From Drosophila persimilis (lineage: Eukaryota; Arthropoda; Insecta; Diptera; Drosophilidae): 64,000 nucleotides of DNA. The first letter of the stretch is position 1. Each line of letters opens with the position of its first letter. The notes beneath the pieces were generated by a model. It was not told the origin of the DNA, did no database searches, and worked only from the letters and a program-made list of their open reading frames with translations. The stretch is taken from the NCBI RefSeq assembly GCF_003286085.1, contig NW_020825294.1, forward strand, positions 3,224,001 to 3,288,000, given 5' to 3'. Made by a program: the position numbers and the translations under genes. Positions 24,312-36,100 of this stretch are shown in pieces.

Positions 24312-26464
24312 TGAACTAAATCGAACTTTTGGGTCCTAAAGAAACCTACAAAAATACATCATTATAAATAAAGAACTACAGGCAAGCCCCCCGCCAAAAT
24401 AATATTTTGGGCGACGAAAACGACCCGAAACTTTTGTTTATAATACATAGATTATTCATAAAGCCCTTCATCATTAATAATATCTATTATACTTAAGAGA
24501 AGATGGTGTTATAAAAGATGCACTCCAACCCATGGACGTTGTTCCATTTTTACCAGAACTTATATTAAAACAAAATTCAAAGCCTAAATTAGGTTTACAA
24601 ACAGACAAAATGGTTTAGCTAAACTCAAACTACACTAAAAGATAGAGCCGGTAGTGACTGGAACTGCAACAGACCATCCGCAGACGCCAGACCACAGATG
24701 CCGGGCTGCTGGGGGGGGTGCTGGGGAGTGCTGGGGGGTGCTGGTCCACCTCCTCCATGGCTGAGGCGTTTGAAGAGCGTTCAACTTGATTGAATTGTCG
24801 CCGCAGCGGTGAGACTTTGGTTGTGACACTGTTTGAGCGAGTGCCCAAGTGTCTGTGAGAGTATCTATGTGCTTGTGGCGGAGTGGTCTGTGTGCGTGCG
24901 TGAGTATCTGTGTCGCCCTGTCACTGTTGGCATTTACAAAATGCAATCAAGATCGGATCGATGGATGTGCCTGTGCCTGTGCCTGTGCGGACAGTTGTTG
25001 TTGGACGAACGAAATTGAAAATGTCGCGCCCTTTTTTCACTGCAGCATCTATGCCGTCCCCTGTGCCCTCTGGACCCAGTGAAAATAAAATTCCACGATT
25101 TGTTGGTGCGTAAATCTGCAACCAAAGCAGCCAAACAAGAACAACAAGCAGCAACAATATGATTCCGGCGGCTGGGAGGCTGCGAGGCTGGGCGGCTAGC
25201 GGCTGGCTCCTCTCCCCAAAAAGCAGCTGTTCGTGTGCTGGCTCAAAGGATTTGTGCGAGGATTTTCCCATAACGACAAAAACGAAGCAAAAAACATAAA
25301 AAAAACGACGAAGAAAACTGAAAAACAAGAGTAGAACTTTTGGAAATTAAATTTAACCAGTAGAAGAGTGGATGGGAGCGGAGCTGTGGAGTGGAGTGGA
25401 GTGGCTGGCTAAGCGATTTGTACCCCCTCAGAGAACGAGTTGAGTGGAAGTTATACACCCGTCTATCCTTTCAACCTCTTGCCGCCCAAATGCCAGCGGG
25501 AATTTTGAGAGAATTTCAATTTAAAAATGACTAACATTTGGCAAACCAAGGCGCCAAATCGGTTAGCAGCATTATCCCAAAAAGGAACAACAACAGAGGA
25601 TAAACCTAGCTTTGCAGGTCGACAGTTTTGATACCCTTCTAGGGGGTGTAATACGAATTTAAACACTTGATATAGTGATTCGATTTTGGCAATGTTCTGG
25701 GTCCAAGATTTCTATAAAAAAGGATAGAAAAGTGATCACTTTCCTCTCCTTCATTTAGCGTCACTTACAGCAGCGCCCCTCGGTCTGTGCGTAATAAGCT
25801 TCGGCTTGGCTGTCGCCTGGTCCACTTGATAGGCCACGGACCTGTGCCATAGCCAGGCTATATTTATACCCAAATACCCAAGGCTTCACAAACCACCAAT
25901 AAATTTCATAATACCCCTCTGGAAGGGCATACAAAACGAGGAGGCAAAGAAGGAAACTGTCAAAATATATTTCATGCAATTGGTAATTGAACAAAATATT
26001 GTTATAAATTGTATATATTTATGGACCCGACCTCTGTGGGAGTGGCTGTGCGGGGCAATATGTCAGCAAAGCCAAATGGACAAACTGAATTTTGGAAAAT
26101 CTGTAACACAAGACCAACAAAAATATTATGGCGCCACAGAGATGGATGAGTTTTGTTTGAATATATAAGCACAATAATAGTTGACACAAAAAGTGAGTTT
26201 AGAGGCGAGAAAGACAAGGGTGGATAGATGGACATTTAATTCGTAATTTGATGGACTTTTATTTGTCGTTTCTTCACTGAAAAATCTGCAAGAGAAGCAG
26301 TCTGTTGTTTATTTAATACAAAAGCGTTTTGTTTTTATTTCAAAAAGCCTCATAAGCAGAATAAAGTTCAAAGTTTGTTGGAAAGGTGGTAATTTGGAGC
26401 CATGAAATGTTGTGTTCTGAATAAAAGTAAAAGGATTAAAACTATTTAAGTAAAATATTATTTA
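24312..26464. other. Non-coding region, 24.3-26.5 kb
   Basis: No supported gene. It holds a GTGCCT hexamer run (24968-24988), G-rich GCTGGGG runs near 24710-24742 and sequences such as GATACCCTTCTAGGGGGTG (25630) that look like worn repeat ends. Open frames are short and biased. Confidence 0.55.
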
Positions 26465-27035
26465 AATCTTTTTAGGGCTCCCATTTTACTGCAACCCTAG
26501 AAGAGTCTTGATCTTCGGGAATTCTTGTTGATTTATCCCAACATTTTTTAGGAATTATTTTTGTCTAACTTAAAATTATTAAAATCATTAGGTAATGTCA
26601 AAGCGAGAATAAATATAAATAAATATTTTTAGGGCTCCCAAAGGAGAGATAATACTCCTATATCTCTGTAGGATTATATCATATTTTATTTCCCATTTTA
26701 CTGCAACTCAGAAGAGTCTTGTTCTTTGGGAATTCTTGTTGATTTATCCTTACATTTTTTCGAATTAATTTTTTCTAGCTTAAGATCACAAAAATCTTAA
26801 AGGAATGTCATTGAGATTTTAGCTTCAAATAAATACAATATTATTAAAATCTTTTTAGGGCTCCCAAAGGAGAGATAATCTATAGGATTATTTCATATTT
26901 TATTACCATTTTACTGAAACCTTAGAAAAGTCTTGATCTTCGGGAATTCTTGTTGATTCATTACTAAATTTCTTAGGGATAACAATTCCTAGGAACTAAT
27001 TTTTTCTAGTTAAAAATCACAAAAATAAGGGAATA
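26465..27035. repeat. Tandem array of about 160-225 bp units, three copies
   Basis: TTTTTAGGGCTCCCA marks unit starts at about 26469, 26626 and 26852. A second shared block (CATTTTACTG then GAAGAGTCTTGATCTTCGGG-like, then AATTCTTGTTGATT) follows in each. The first unit lacks the AAGGAGAGATAA segment present in units 2 and 3. Each copy has its own small indels, so the array is moderately old. No coding potential is seen. Confidence 0.8.
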
Positions 27036-27284
27036 ACATAGAAAAAAAAGGTATCAAAGAACTCTTCTGAAATTCTCATAAGAGTTATGAGAGCACCTCT
27101 GTAGTTCTTTTTTTAATTTTGAAATCTCAGAGAAACTATAGTAAGTAATGCCTACCCTTAGAGCTTTAGAAAATTCCTCCAAATCCATCAGAAGAATTTC
27201 TTCTGAATTTCTTTGGGGCTGAAGTCCCAAAGAAAACCAATTTATAGAAAATTACCATGTGATTTATCTTTTTGAAAAAAGACG

Positions 27285-28406
27285 AGGGGGAACGTTGTGA
27301 GTTGCTGCGGACACCGCAACTCTACGGTTATACCCGATACTAAGTCAGTATGGCTCTCCTCCGACAGACGCCGCTAATATTTAACGACACGACAAAGAGT
27401 GCGTGCGAGAGAGACAGAAAATCAGTCTGAGCGTGACGTCGGGCGCTGCGTAGCCACTGCAAATTGATTTGTTCCTTTTGGCTATAAAAATGATCTGATC
27501 TGATCCAGATTCAGCAATCTAATAGATATGGTCATTATCTATGATTCTGCGTTTTTAGTTTTCTCAAATCTGCAATATTGTGGATGCAACAGATTTTCGT
27601 ACTTTGTGGGGGCGGATGGGGGTGGGGCGAAATTCTGAGATATACGTTTTATAGTGACATCTTAAAGGAGTGTGTGTACCAAATTTGGTTACTCTAGCCT
27701 TAATAGTCTCTGAGATTTGTGGTTGCCTCAGATTTTCGTCCTTTGCGGGGGCGGAAGGGGGTGTGGCGAAATTTGGACATGAAACGGTCAAGGTCCGATA
27801 TCACAGGAGTGTGGATACCAAATTTGGTTGCTCTGGCTTTTATAGGTTCTGAGATCCTTGAACTCATATTTAGCAATTGGCAAAACCGACCATGAAACCT
27901 GTGTGTTAGAGTGAGACAGAGCGAGAAAGAGTGAAATTGTTTTCGTGATTCTGGCTGTAATAATTATACGATCTGGTTCAGATTTTGCACTCTAGAAGAT
28001 ATAGTCATCTTCTACGATTCTGCGTTTTTTGTTTTCTCGTATCTTTAAAATTGTGGATGCCACAGATTTTCGCCCTTTGTGGGAGCGGAAGTGGGCGGGG
28101 CAAAGTTTTGAAATATTTTTGTAGCAGTGACATATCACAGAAGTCTGGATCCAAAACATCGTTGCTCTAGCTCTTATAGTCTTTGAGCATTAGGCGCTGA
28201 AGGGGACGGACAGACGGACGGACGGACAGACGGACAGACGGACAGACGGACAGACAGACATGGCTCAATCGACTCGGCTATTGATGCTGATCAAGAATAT
28301 ATATACTTTATGGGGTCGGAAACGATTCCTTCTGGACGTTACACACATCCACTTTTACCACAAATCTAATATACCCCAATATTCATTTTGAGTATCGGGT
28401 ATAAAA
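27285..28406 (-). mobile_element. Non-autonomous Helentron/INE-like element, about 1.1 kb
   Basis: The arms TTATACCCGATACT (27328-27341) and AGTATCGGGTATAA (28391-28404) are perfect 14-bp inverted repeats. A hairpin GAGTTGC/GCAACTC (27299-27305 and 27316-27322) lies outside the left arm, and a GACA/GACG simple-repeat tract fills 28204-28260, followed by ATCAAGAATATATATAC. Subterminal inverted repeats, a terminal hairpin and a (GTCY)n tract on the opposite strand are features of DINE-1/mini-me type elements related to Helentrons. Helitrons carry the hairpin at their 3' end, so the element probably reads on the minus strand. Inside, three related modules repeat the motifs GATTTTCG-CCTTTG-GGGGCGGA and TGGATACCAAATTTGGTT. 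No protein is encoded. Confidence 0.65.
28204..28260. repeat. GACA/GACG microsatellite inside the Helentron-like element
   Basis: About 14 tandem tetramers alternate GGAC, AGAC and GGAC, i.e. (GTCY)n on the other strand. This is the proto-microsatellite known from Drosophila mini-me/INE elements and helps classify the host element. Confidence 0.85.
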
Positions 28407-31252
28407 AGGTGAAACTTTCTTTCAGTTTTTGTCCATTACTAATCTCAAACACCTGGCGAAGGACTCATGGCAGCTTTTGCCATTCTCTCTCTTACACATT
28501 TCTTCCTCTCTCTCTCTCCCAATCTCCCTCTCCTCTGTCTGTCCGTCGGTACGATTTCGATTTGGGTTCTCTGATGCGATCCCAGTGATAGATGTACACA
28601 ATTTTTGGCCCATTTGCATACGCAGTCGAAACGAAGCGAAACGCATGGCGTTAGGGTGTTTGTGGGGGGTGGGGTGGGGTGGGGTTTTTCCCGGTGTGTT
28701 GTGGGAGGAAAAGCTGAAGAAGATAAGTTGAAACCAGCAAAATGATTTTCATTTCAATTATTTATTGATTGATTTGCAATTTGTAACCGACCAAAAAGCT
28801 GCACACCTGCACACACACTAACACACACACACACACACACACACACATGTGTGTGTACATATCAATCGACTTTTCCCAAGGATTGATGGGGTGTATCTCC
28901 TCTATGTCTGGGCAGAGACGAGCGGAAGGGGCGAGTGGGCCTTTCCTGTGTGGGCGTGGCACAAAAATCCATCTACATGACTGGGTCTCTCTCTCTCTCT
29001 CTCTCTCTCACGATTTGTGCAGCTGTGCTTGCGAGAGTTGCGCATATTTAATTGAAAATGTTACCGCATTTATGAAATTGTCAATATGCAATACAAACAC
29101 AGATACAAACACATCCATGCACCCATACAAATGCAGGTGTCGACGACATACATTTGACATATTTACATACAATTAGTTTTGTGAAATTTCTGCACAAAAA
29201 CGAAAAATGTAAATCCCCTAGAAATGTAAATTTTACTTTTGACGAAGATGTGGATACGCTTCTTAGAGCTACCAGGAGAAAGGTAGATACTCAAAGCAAC
29301 AAAGAACCATCCAGAGAGAGAGACAGAGGATTGATGGAAAATAGCTCTGGGAAAAATCAAACTCCTTCTTGAGAGCCATAGGCACTCCCACTTTTGGGTT
29401 TCCTTAGAGATTTTTTGAGACAAGAAGGGACACCATTCTTTCTATAATTCTAACTAATGCGATACTTTTAAATATCTGTCCTTAAATATCTATATGTTCC
29501 AAATATTCATCAAATTGTCTTCCAATAATAATTGTCCTAATATTAAAAAATAAAATTAATAATTATAAATTAAACTAATAATCAACTGAAAAGCTTTATC
29601 TACCATAAAACTCGTCGTATTATTATTAAATAATTTAATTTAATTATTGGAATGCCTCTAAAAGTGATTCCAAGAAAGAAAGAGCAGTCAATGGATGTAC
29701 TGGGAGTCCCTGAGAAACTAAAGCCTCGAAAACTATCGACTGTCCATCCCTTGCAGCTCGAAAGAGACAGGCAGACGTCCATGTCTCGTTATCCCTTATC
29801 TTCTCGCTGTCGCAAATATCTTATCAAAATAATAAGACCTCCCACATCGTACAGGGTATACAAATGGAGAAGCAAAAAAAGAGAAGCGAAACCAACAAAC
29901 AAATTGAAATGGCAAAAGCGGCAACGCCATGCGACAGAGGAACTTTTATGGTTTTCGTCTGGAAAATGTACAACAAAAACAACGCAAAAAAATTCGATGA
30001 AAATGTGTGGAAAAACAAATTTTTGGAGGAAAAATGCATAAATAATATGTGTATTAGCATAGATTGGTTGCCATTCAATTAGCATGTGTAAAAATAATTG
30101 AATCGTTCCCCAACTAGGCAAAGCAATTGGACATTCCCTTTTTTCGCTTTAGATTTTGCTTTTTTTGTGGCTTAAACTAAGGTGTATTAGGGGGTGTTTA
30201 AGCTGATTCCATAAGGGGAAAACAGGGCAAAGGAAGTACACAATAATCGAGGAAGAAATCCATACAAAAAGATGGAAAAGGCAAGAACCAAGAATGCCTT
30301 TCGCATTACTCAGAGCCTCCCAAGTGCAGGGATCTATCGTCATGTCGTACGTCCCTCCGGCATGTTCGAGGCGGACCAAATATTCGACGCATTCGTGCCT
30401 ACTGAGAAAATCTTTTATCGTAGCAAATCGTAGCAGAAAGCCAGAGAGAGAGAACATTAGAGCGGCTCGGGCTTGCTGCTAAGCCGAGCACGATCCGAAG
30501 ATAGAGCGCGGAACGAAGGAGGCGGGATAGAGAGGCGATTCTTCTTTCGCTTATATACAGTGTGCAGTGGATCAACTGTGATTCGGTAGCTAACAAGTCG
30601 TTTAATATAAATTTATAATTCTGAACGTGAAAACAGACTCGCGCAAGCATGTTGTTACTTTCATCTCTTCTGCTTTGGATCATCGTTCTTCTGTGTGCAC
30701 TGTTCTCGCGCATCGCCTACTCACTCTCTGGAAAGCGTAAGCGGGCCTGTTGCTTGCACTCTTGCTCTTACTCTCTCTGGATTGCCTGTATTCCTCTCTT
30801 TGGACTATTCACTGTTCGTTTCCGTCACTTCGCCGCTGCTGCTGATTGTCGGGTTCGCTCTGCTGCCTCCGCTCCCCTGTCCCAATGGCTATTGTTTGCA
30901 GAGCAAATAAATAATACTAATTCGGTGGCTACATTATCGACGATTTATTGCTTTGGCTTTACGGGAGATCGAGTCCGAAATGCGCACTTTTATGAGATAG
31001 ACACCAACAACAAACTCGTCCACCGACTCACATGATATTTCAGTGTGCCAGTCGTTAGCTTTTTGTCGCGGCACAAGTGTCACAATGGAACCCGAAAAAC
31101 ATCACGAGTTCAATTCTGTTTATTAAACCAATTTTATTATAATTTGAGCCATACAAAATTCAATGAGATAAATCTGTATAAATGCCTGCAGCGTTTTGTA
31201 TTATTTGCAGTTGGATAGATTGAATTCTACATGAATAATGAATAAATATTTT
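28407..31252. other. Non-coding region, 28.4-31.3 kb
   Basis: No supported gene. It contains a (CA)n tract with a GT return (28811-28857) and a (CT)n tract (28986-29009). The stretch 30430-31130 has an irregular composition with open frames on both strands but no recognisable domain. Possible 3' processing signals for the minus-strand importin-like gene (AATAAA on the minus strand) lie at about 31119-31137. Confidence 0.5.
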
Positions 31253-32659
31253 CTAATCAATGTTTAACATAGCCAAGACTTCGACCCAACAAATGTCATA
31301 GCCCTTATGAGCCTTTAGAAGGGTTGCCAGAGTCCTGACGGCATGATTTGGGCTGTCCATGTACTGTTGCAGCCCATCCATAATGCCACACTCTCTCAGG
31401 ATATTCACTAGATGACTGGCCAGGTATCTATATGATTCCCATATTTTTATAAAAGCAGTAAGGATGTTTCTGATTAATTGTATCGGGAGTTCTTGGACTG
31501 TTTTCAGCAGGTAGCACATGGCATGGACCCCGCCAGAGTGCATAAAGTAAGCCATGCCTCTCACGTTCAAGTGGAGGGTAAGGCTGGCCAGGGTCCAGCC
31601 AGCGGCCACACGAACCTCCACCTCAAGCTCCAGCTCGCTGGCACACCGAATGACCATCGGCATAATGCCACACATTAGGCTCGGGTCTATGGCACGATTA
31701 TCCGTAATGCCGGTGAGCAGGTGCAAGGCCATGATACGTATCTTCATGCATCGATGCAGGAACAAGTGATGAATGTATCGCAGAGTGCTTGGCGGAAGTC
31801 GGTACAGGTTGTGTCGCTTCACTCTGCCGTACAGCTGGCATGTGTTGGCCAAAATGAAGATGGCCTCATACTTGACCTCGTACAGAGGACTTTGGACTAA
31901 CGATGCGGTGTTGGCAAACAGGCCCGTCTTGATCATCACCCGTTCAGTGGCCGACTGGTGCTCGGCGACTAGGCGTGTGAGTTTTAGCAACGGCATAAGG
32001 ATAGTCAAGTCCTGATTGACCGACAGAAGAGCGGCCAAGGTCTTGGCTATCTTCTCCAGAGCAGTGATTGCTGGTCCGGGTGTCTTGTGCCTGAGGAATT
32101 GATACAACAGCAGCCCAATCTTGGCGATCAGCGAGTTTTGCTTCACCACATCCGTTCCAGGAGGCCAGTCTAGTTTATTCAGCATGGCACTGAGCAGCCC
32201 AGAGGACTCGATGGCATCGCGTATCATCCAGGAGGAAAACAAAAAATTGCTAACCAAGTCCAGGGTGCAATCCACTATTGTGTCCAGCACCTGAGTGAGC
32301 TCCAGTACGACCTTCAGAACGACGAACAGATTTGAGAACATCGAAATGTGCTGCATTTTGATTTCAGTGCAATATGTGGTCACATGATAAAGGACTCGCA
32401 GCGCTTTCACAGCATTATCGGGATCCCGCTGGCAAGCATTTGCCTCCAAATAGAAAAAGAGTGTCTCAATCAATCGTCCACGCCAGCAAATATCCATATT
32501 CGAGAGTATCCAGTCACCATAGTTCTGCGACGACTTCAAGTCGTTGTCGAGGAGCTCAAAGATTGCCAGATGATCGTAAATAATATTCAATTGATTCTGC
32601 GAGATCAAACCCATTTGCCGTGACAAATCACAGAGCGGAGAGAAAAATTGCGGGTCCAT
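31253..32659 (-). CDS. Divergent importin-alpha-like armadillo-repeat protein, intronless
   Basis: This is an uninterrupted minus-strand frame of 468 aa, from ATG at 32659 to TAG at 31253-31255, made almost entirely of alpha-helical repeats of about 42 residues. The C-terminal third gives the recognition: VRVAAGWTLASLTLHLNVRG, then GVHAMCYLLKTVQELPIQLI, then ILRECGIMDGLQQYMDSPN. These follow the order of the last importin-alpha ARM repeats, including the EEAGGLDKIE-like cap. Differences from a working NLS receptor are large. There is no basic N-terminal importin-beta-binding domain, and most of the paired W-x3-N residues that hold an NLS are absent (FILANTCQL and WTLASLT in their places). Lack of introns suggests a retroduplicate. 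It may be a fast-evolving germline paralogue of Kap-alpha; classical cargo import is doubtful. The long intact frame argues for selection. Confidence 0.8.
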   Translation of the reverse strand: MDPQFFSPLCDLSRQMGLISQNQLNIIYDHLAIFELLDNDLKSSQNYGDWILSNMDICWRGRLIETLFFYLEANACQRDPDNAVKALRVLYHVTTYCTEIKMQHISMFSNLFVVLKVVLELTQVLDTIVDCTLDLVSNFLFSSWMIRDAIESSGLLSAMLNKLDWPPGTDVVKQNSLIAKIGLLLYQFLRHKTPGPAITALEKIAKTLAALLSVNQDLTILMPLLKLTRLVAEHQSATERVMIKTGLFANTASLVQSPLYEVKYEAIFILANTCQLYGRVKRHNLYRLPPSTLRYIHHLFLHRCMKIRIMALHLLTGITDNRAIDPSLMCGIMPMVIRCASELELEVEVRVAAGWTLASLTLHLNVRGMAYFMHSGGVHAMCYLLKTVQELPIQLIRNILTAFIKIWESYRYLASHLVNILRECGIMDGLQQYMDSPNHAVRTLATLLKAHKGYDICWVEVLAMLNID

Positions 32660-33140
32660 TCTGATTATTTGCTATTCTAGAAAAAAGGATTTTCATTTCG
32701 ATTGAAAAACATATCAAATATTTCACTTATTTACCAAAATATGAGAGGGTACTTAATCAGAGACTCAAGAGTGTCCTTTTGTAATGGAAGGTCTTGCAAA
32801 ACCTAAGAATAAAATAATTTAGATTAAATATTGTTTAAAAATGGGGCTTATACTTGCAGGCTTCTGGCTTTTGTTCAAATGATTTGCTGAAAATATGATG
32901 GGAAATTGTAAGACCACTAGATGGGGGGTTTTTTTTTCTCTTTTCTTGCTAATCTCTAGCCTGCTTTAATTTGTTTCAGTGTAAGCAGAATCCCTATGAA
33001 TGGCTTGGCAACCTTTTGCCTGACCTTCAGACCAGAGCAGTGGAGGATGCCCCTTGCCTGGCCGCCACTCGAACTACACACTTGAACACTTGAAAGTTTT
33101 CTTTGCTCATTTTCTTAAAGCTCAGAAGCAGGGCAGAACC

Positions 33141-33172
33141 GGAGAGCCAGAGCCAGAGCCAGAGCCAGAGCC
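33141..33172. repeat. GAGCCA hexamer microsatellite
   Basis: Five tandem copies of the hexamer AGAGCC/GAGCCA. Similar runs recur across the window (5299 GGTCT, 6538 AGCCAT, 17018 CTAGGA, 19794 CTGCCT, 22805 GGCTCT, 24968 GTGCCT, 35355 GTGGCT/GTGGCA, 46535 GGACCA), an unusually dense set. Confidence 0.85.
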
Positions 33173-36100
33173 ACTTCGTACGCTTAATTGCCTTGACTAC
33201 TCACTGTCTTGAGGGGGGGTCAATCCCCAAACAAATCTCTGAGCGGAGCGGATGCCCCTTTCCAGGGAAACCCTTATTAAATTTACAATTGCATGGATTA
33301 TGTCAGAACTCTGGCAGCGTTAAGCAGCTCAGCTGAGGCTCACTGTAGCCACTCTACTTCGATTTTTGCTGTCAGCCTCTTCAGCTAGTACGCCCCCATC
33401 CTCATAGCCCATAGCCTCCGTCTTGAAGAGCTCTCTCTATCCCTCTCTCTCTCTCTGTCTCTCTCCTAAAGAGCTTTAAATGCCAATCAGGACTTTGCTG
33501 TGATTGTCTGTGGGTGTTTGTATGGATTGAGAGCCGTCGCAGGAGCTCCACAGGAGGAAGGTTCTGCCACCTCGACCTCGGACCTCGAGGATTGATAATT
33601 AATAAATTTCTTGCGTCTGTCTTAAGCCCCGAAGAGCTTTTTGGATATACGTTCGAGTATGTTTTTGCCGGAGACATGTACTTACTTATTTTCTAGTGCC
33701 GTGCTGTTGCTTCTGTGTTTGTGTGTGTATCTGACTCTTATTCGATGTGTTTTTCCTTTTTTTTTCTTTTCAATCGGGTATTGGGAATTTCTGGGTGGTG
33801 CACAGGAAAATATACGTCTGAATAAATCCCTATTTGCTAAAACGACTTATGAAAAATTTTCACTTTGACACACAATTTTCATCCTGACACAGGGCCATCA
33901 AAAAACAGGGTTTCCACTAAATCAAGAGGGTTGCCAGCCTAAAGGGTGTCCACCTAGTCAAAGCTGTTGCAAATCTGTAATAGATCGTAATGGAGTTGAT
34001 TTAATTAAGTTGGGACTTTAATCAGATAGAAGAAAATGTCCTGCGCTCTATGGTTTGTGCCTTCTGCCTACTTTCCACATTCGGGAAAGGGTTCCAACAA
34101 TTGAAAAATGTATGTAAATGACAGCTAAATTGATTTTAAGACAGCAGCAGTCCCTCAGCATGTCTCCGTGTCACGTGTCACACTATTTCCGACATTATTG
34201 CAAAGTACAGGCTGCATTGAAAATTAAATTAGTATTACAACTTTTCAGGACATCGATACGGCTCCTCTTGCTGCATCGTTTAAGTAGGCCAAGCCTGGCT
34301 CAGTTTTCTAACACTATACGATGACTTGCATTTTGCCGAGGCCTTGAACAGAGTTGCCAACATACAATTTCCCATCAGCGTTGGGAGAAACTATAAATTT
34401 CGCTTGATTTCTTTTGATTTGATTGCATTTTGCTATAGGTTTGCTTTGTATGTGTAGAATTTTCGCTCTTAAAATTATGTGCAACTTTTTTAACAATTTA
34501 ATGTAACAGAATATACACATTTTAACTATGAATATCATGAATATATGAATATAAAACTACAAAGAGATACAAAAAAAAAAAACGATAAGTCCATGAGGTA
34601 AGGAATAGTCTGTCGGCTTCCTGCTTCCACGATGCTTCCATAATAGGTTATTTTTTCCAGAACATTTACGGGGAAGAGCAGAACTTTCTGGTTACTTAAT
34701 TTTCACGATTGAATAGTTCTCCTCATTTTTTTTAGCTCTATATCGAGTGCGTGTACTGTTGCACCTAGGGCTGTAGTGGTTAAAGAAATATATGATATTA
34801 CTATGAGGTAGTCGCTCGCGAGCCAACCCCCGGCCCACTCGCCTTGTTCGCTCGCGCCGATATGAGTAAAATATCGGGACCACGACGAGAGATATCGTAG
34901 GACATAGCATTATGCAAGATGGAATTTTGCAAGGTGGTCTCGTCGGTAAAAAGCTACCCCTTAACGTATGCTAGCAATAAGTGCGAGTGAAAGGCACATA
35001 GTATAGTCAGTGTGAGTAAGACGGCATGTGTTGATGTTGATTAACCCTTAACAGGCCCGTGGGGCTTAAAATTTGAAAATAAAATGATTTTACTGATATA
35101 TTTATATTTTAATTTTAGGCACCCAATAATATTGGTTAGTTGTATTTAAATGTTCTCTTACATAATATATAAATATTACTTTTAGTTCTTTGATATTTTT
35201 TGTATATGCAGAGTATCCTTCTCGACGATCACTGAACATCCGTCTCCCTCAATATCCTCTCAATTTATTGTACGCGTAGTCGTCTCATAGTTTTATTTGC
35301 ACTCGCACACGTCAGTCTCTGTTTCTCTGTTTCTCTCTTTGTCTCTTTCGCTTGAGGTTGTGGCTGTGGCTGTGGCAGTGGCAGTGGCACAACAAAATAA
35401 TATACTTGTTGTCGTACAATATTTCTGCGCTTGTCATTTGTCTCACGTTTCTTAATTAGCTGCAAGGATAATGGGCTTCGTGCCACATGTCGTCGGTGGC
35501 GCACACCGGTTGACAAAAGGAAAATTCGACACGACTCAGCGCAATGCTGTGATGCGACGCGACACCTCTCGATTATGCAGTGGAAAAGGTTTTACCAATT
35601 AATGGAAAAGTAATTGAAATATTTCATTAAAATCCGAACAGGCAAACGCTGCAAAGACAAAACTTTCTACAACAACGGGGGAAAAAAGGGGGCGAAATTC
35701 GAGACAGGCACAGGATTATAAATCAATTTGGGTACCCAAACGACCGACCAAAAAGTAACGACAAGTACAATAATGCCAGAGACGTTGGGAAAACAAAAAA
35801 CATGTAAAACAAGACGGAAAAAGTTTACCCACAAAATCGACTTTAAGCTGATTTTTCTCTTTTCGGCATCCCCCCTCTTTGGAAAAAGCAGAACAATTTC
35901 CTATATATAGTAGCATTATGTATTATATATGTATATGTCTGTCGGTTTAGGCGTCGGTGATTTGTTTTGTTTGCCATTAGCTTCCACACCCACTACTCTA
36001 CCCCCACCCACTCGCTCTCCCCCCCACCCCCCTGCTACTCGCTCTCTCTTTTTATCCCCTGGCTATTGGATTTCATTGTGCTGCCTCCCGTTGCCGTAAT

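Noticed and set aside
30430-31130. Possible solo LTR-like segment with a TATA-like and AATAAA-like signal
   Set aside because: I found no convincing terminal repeats, target-site duplication or primer-binding site, so I do not call it.
34730-35040. Segment of unusual composition (CTCGCGAG and CGCTCGCGCC blocks) that could be a transposon piece
   Set aside because: No inverted or direct ends and no protein remnant were visible.
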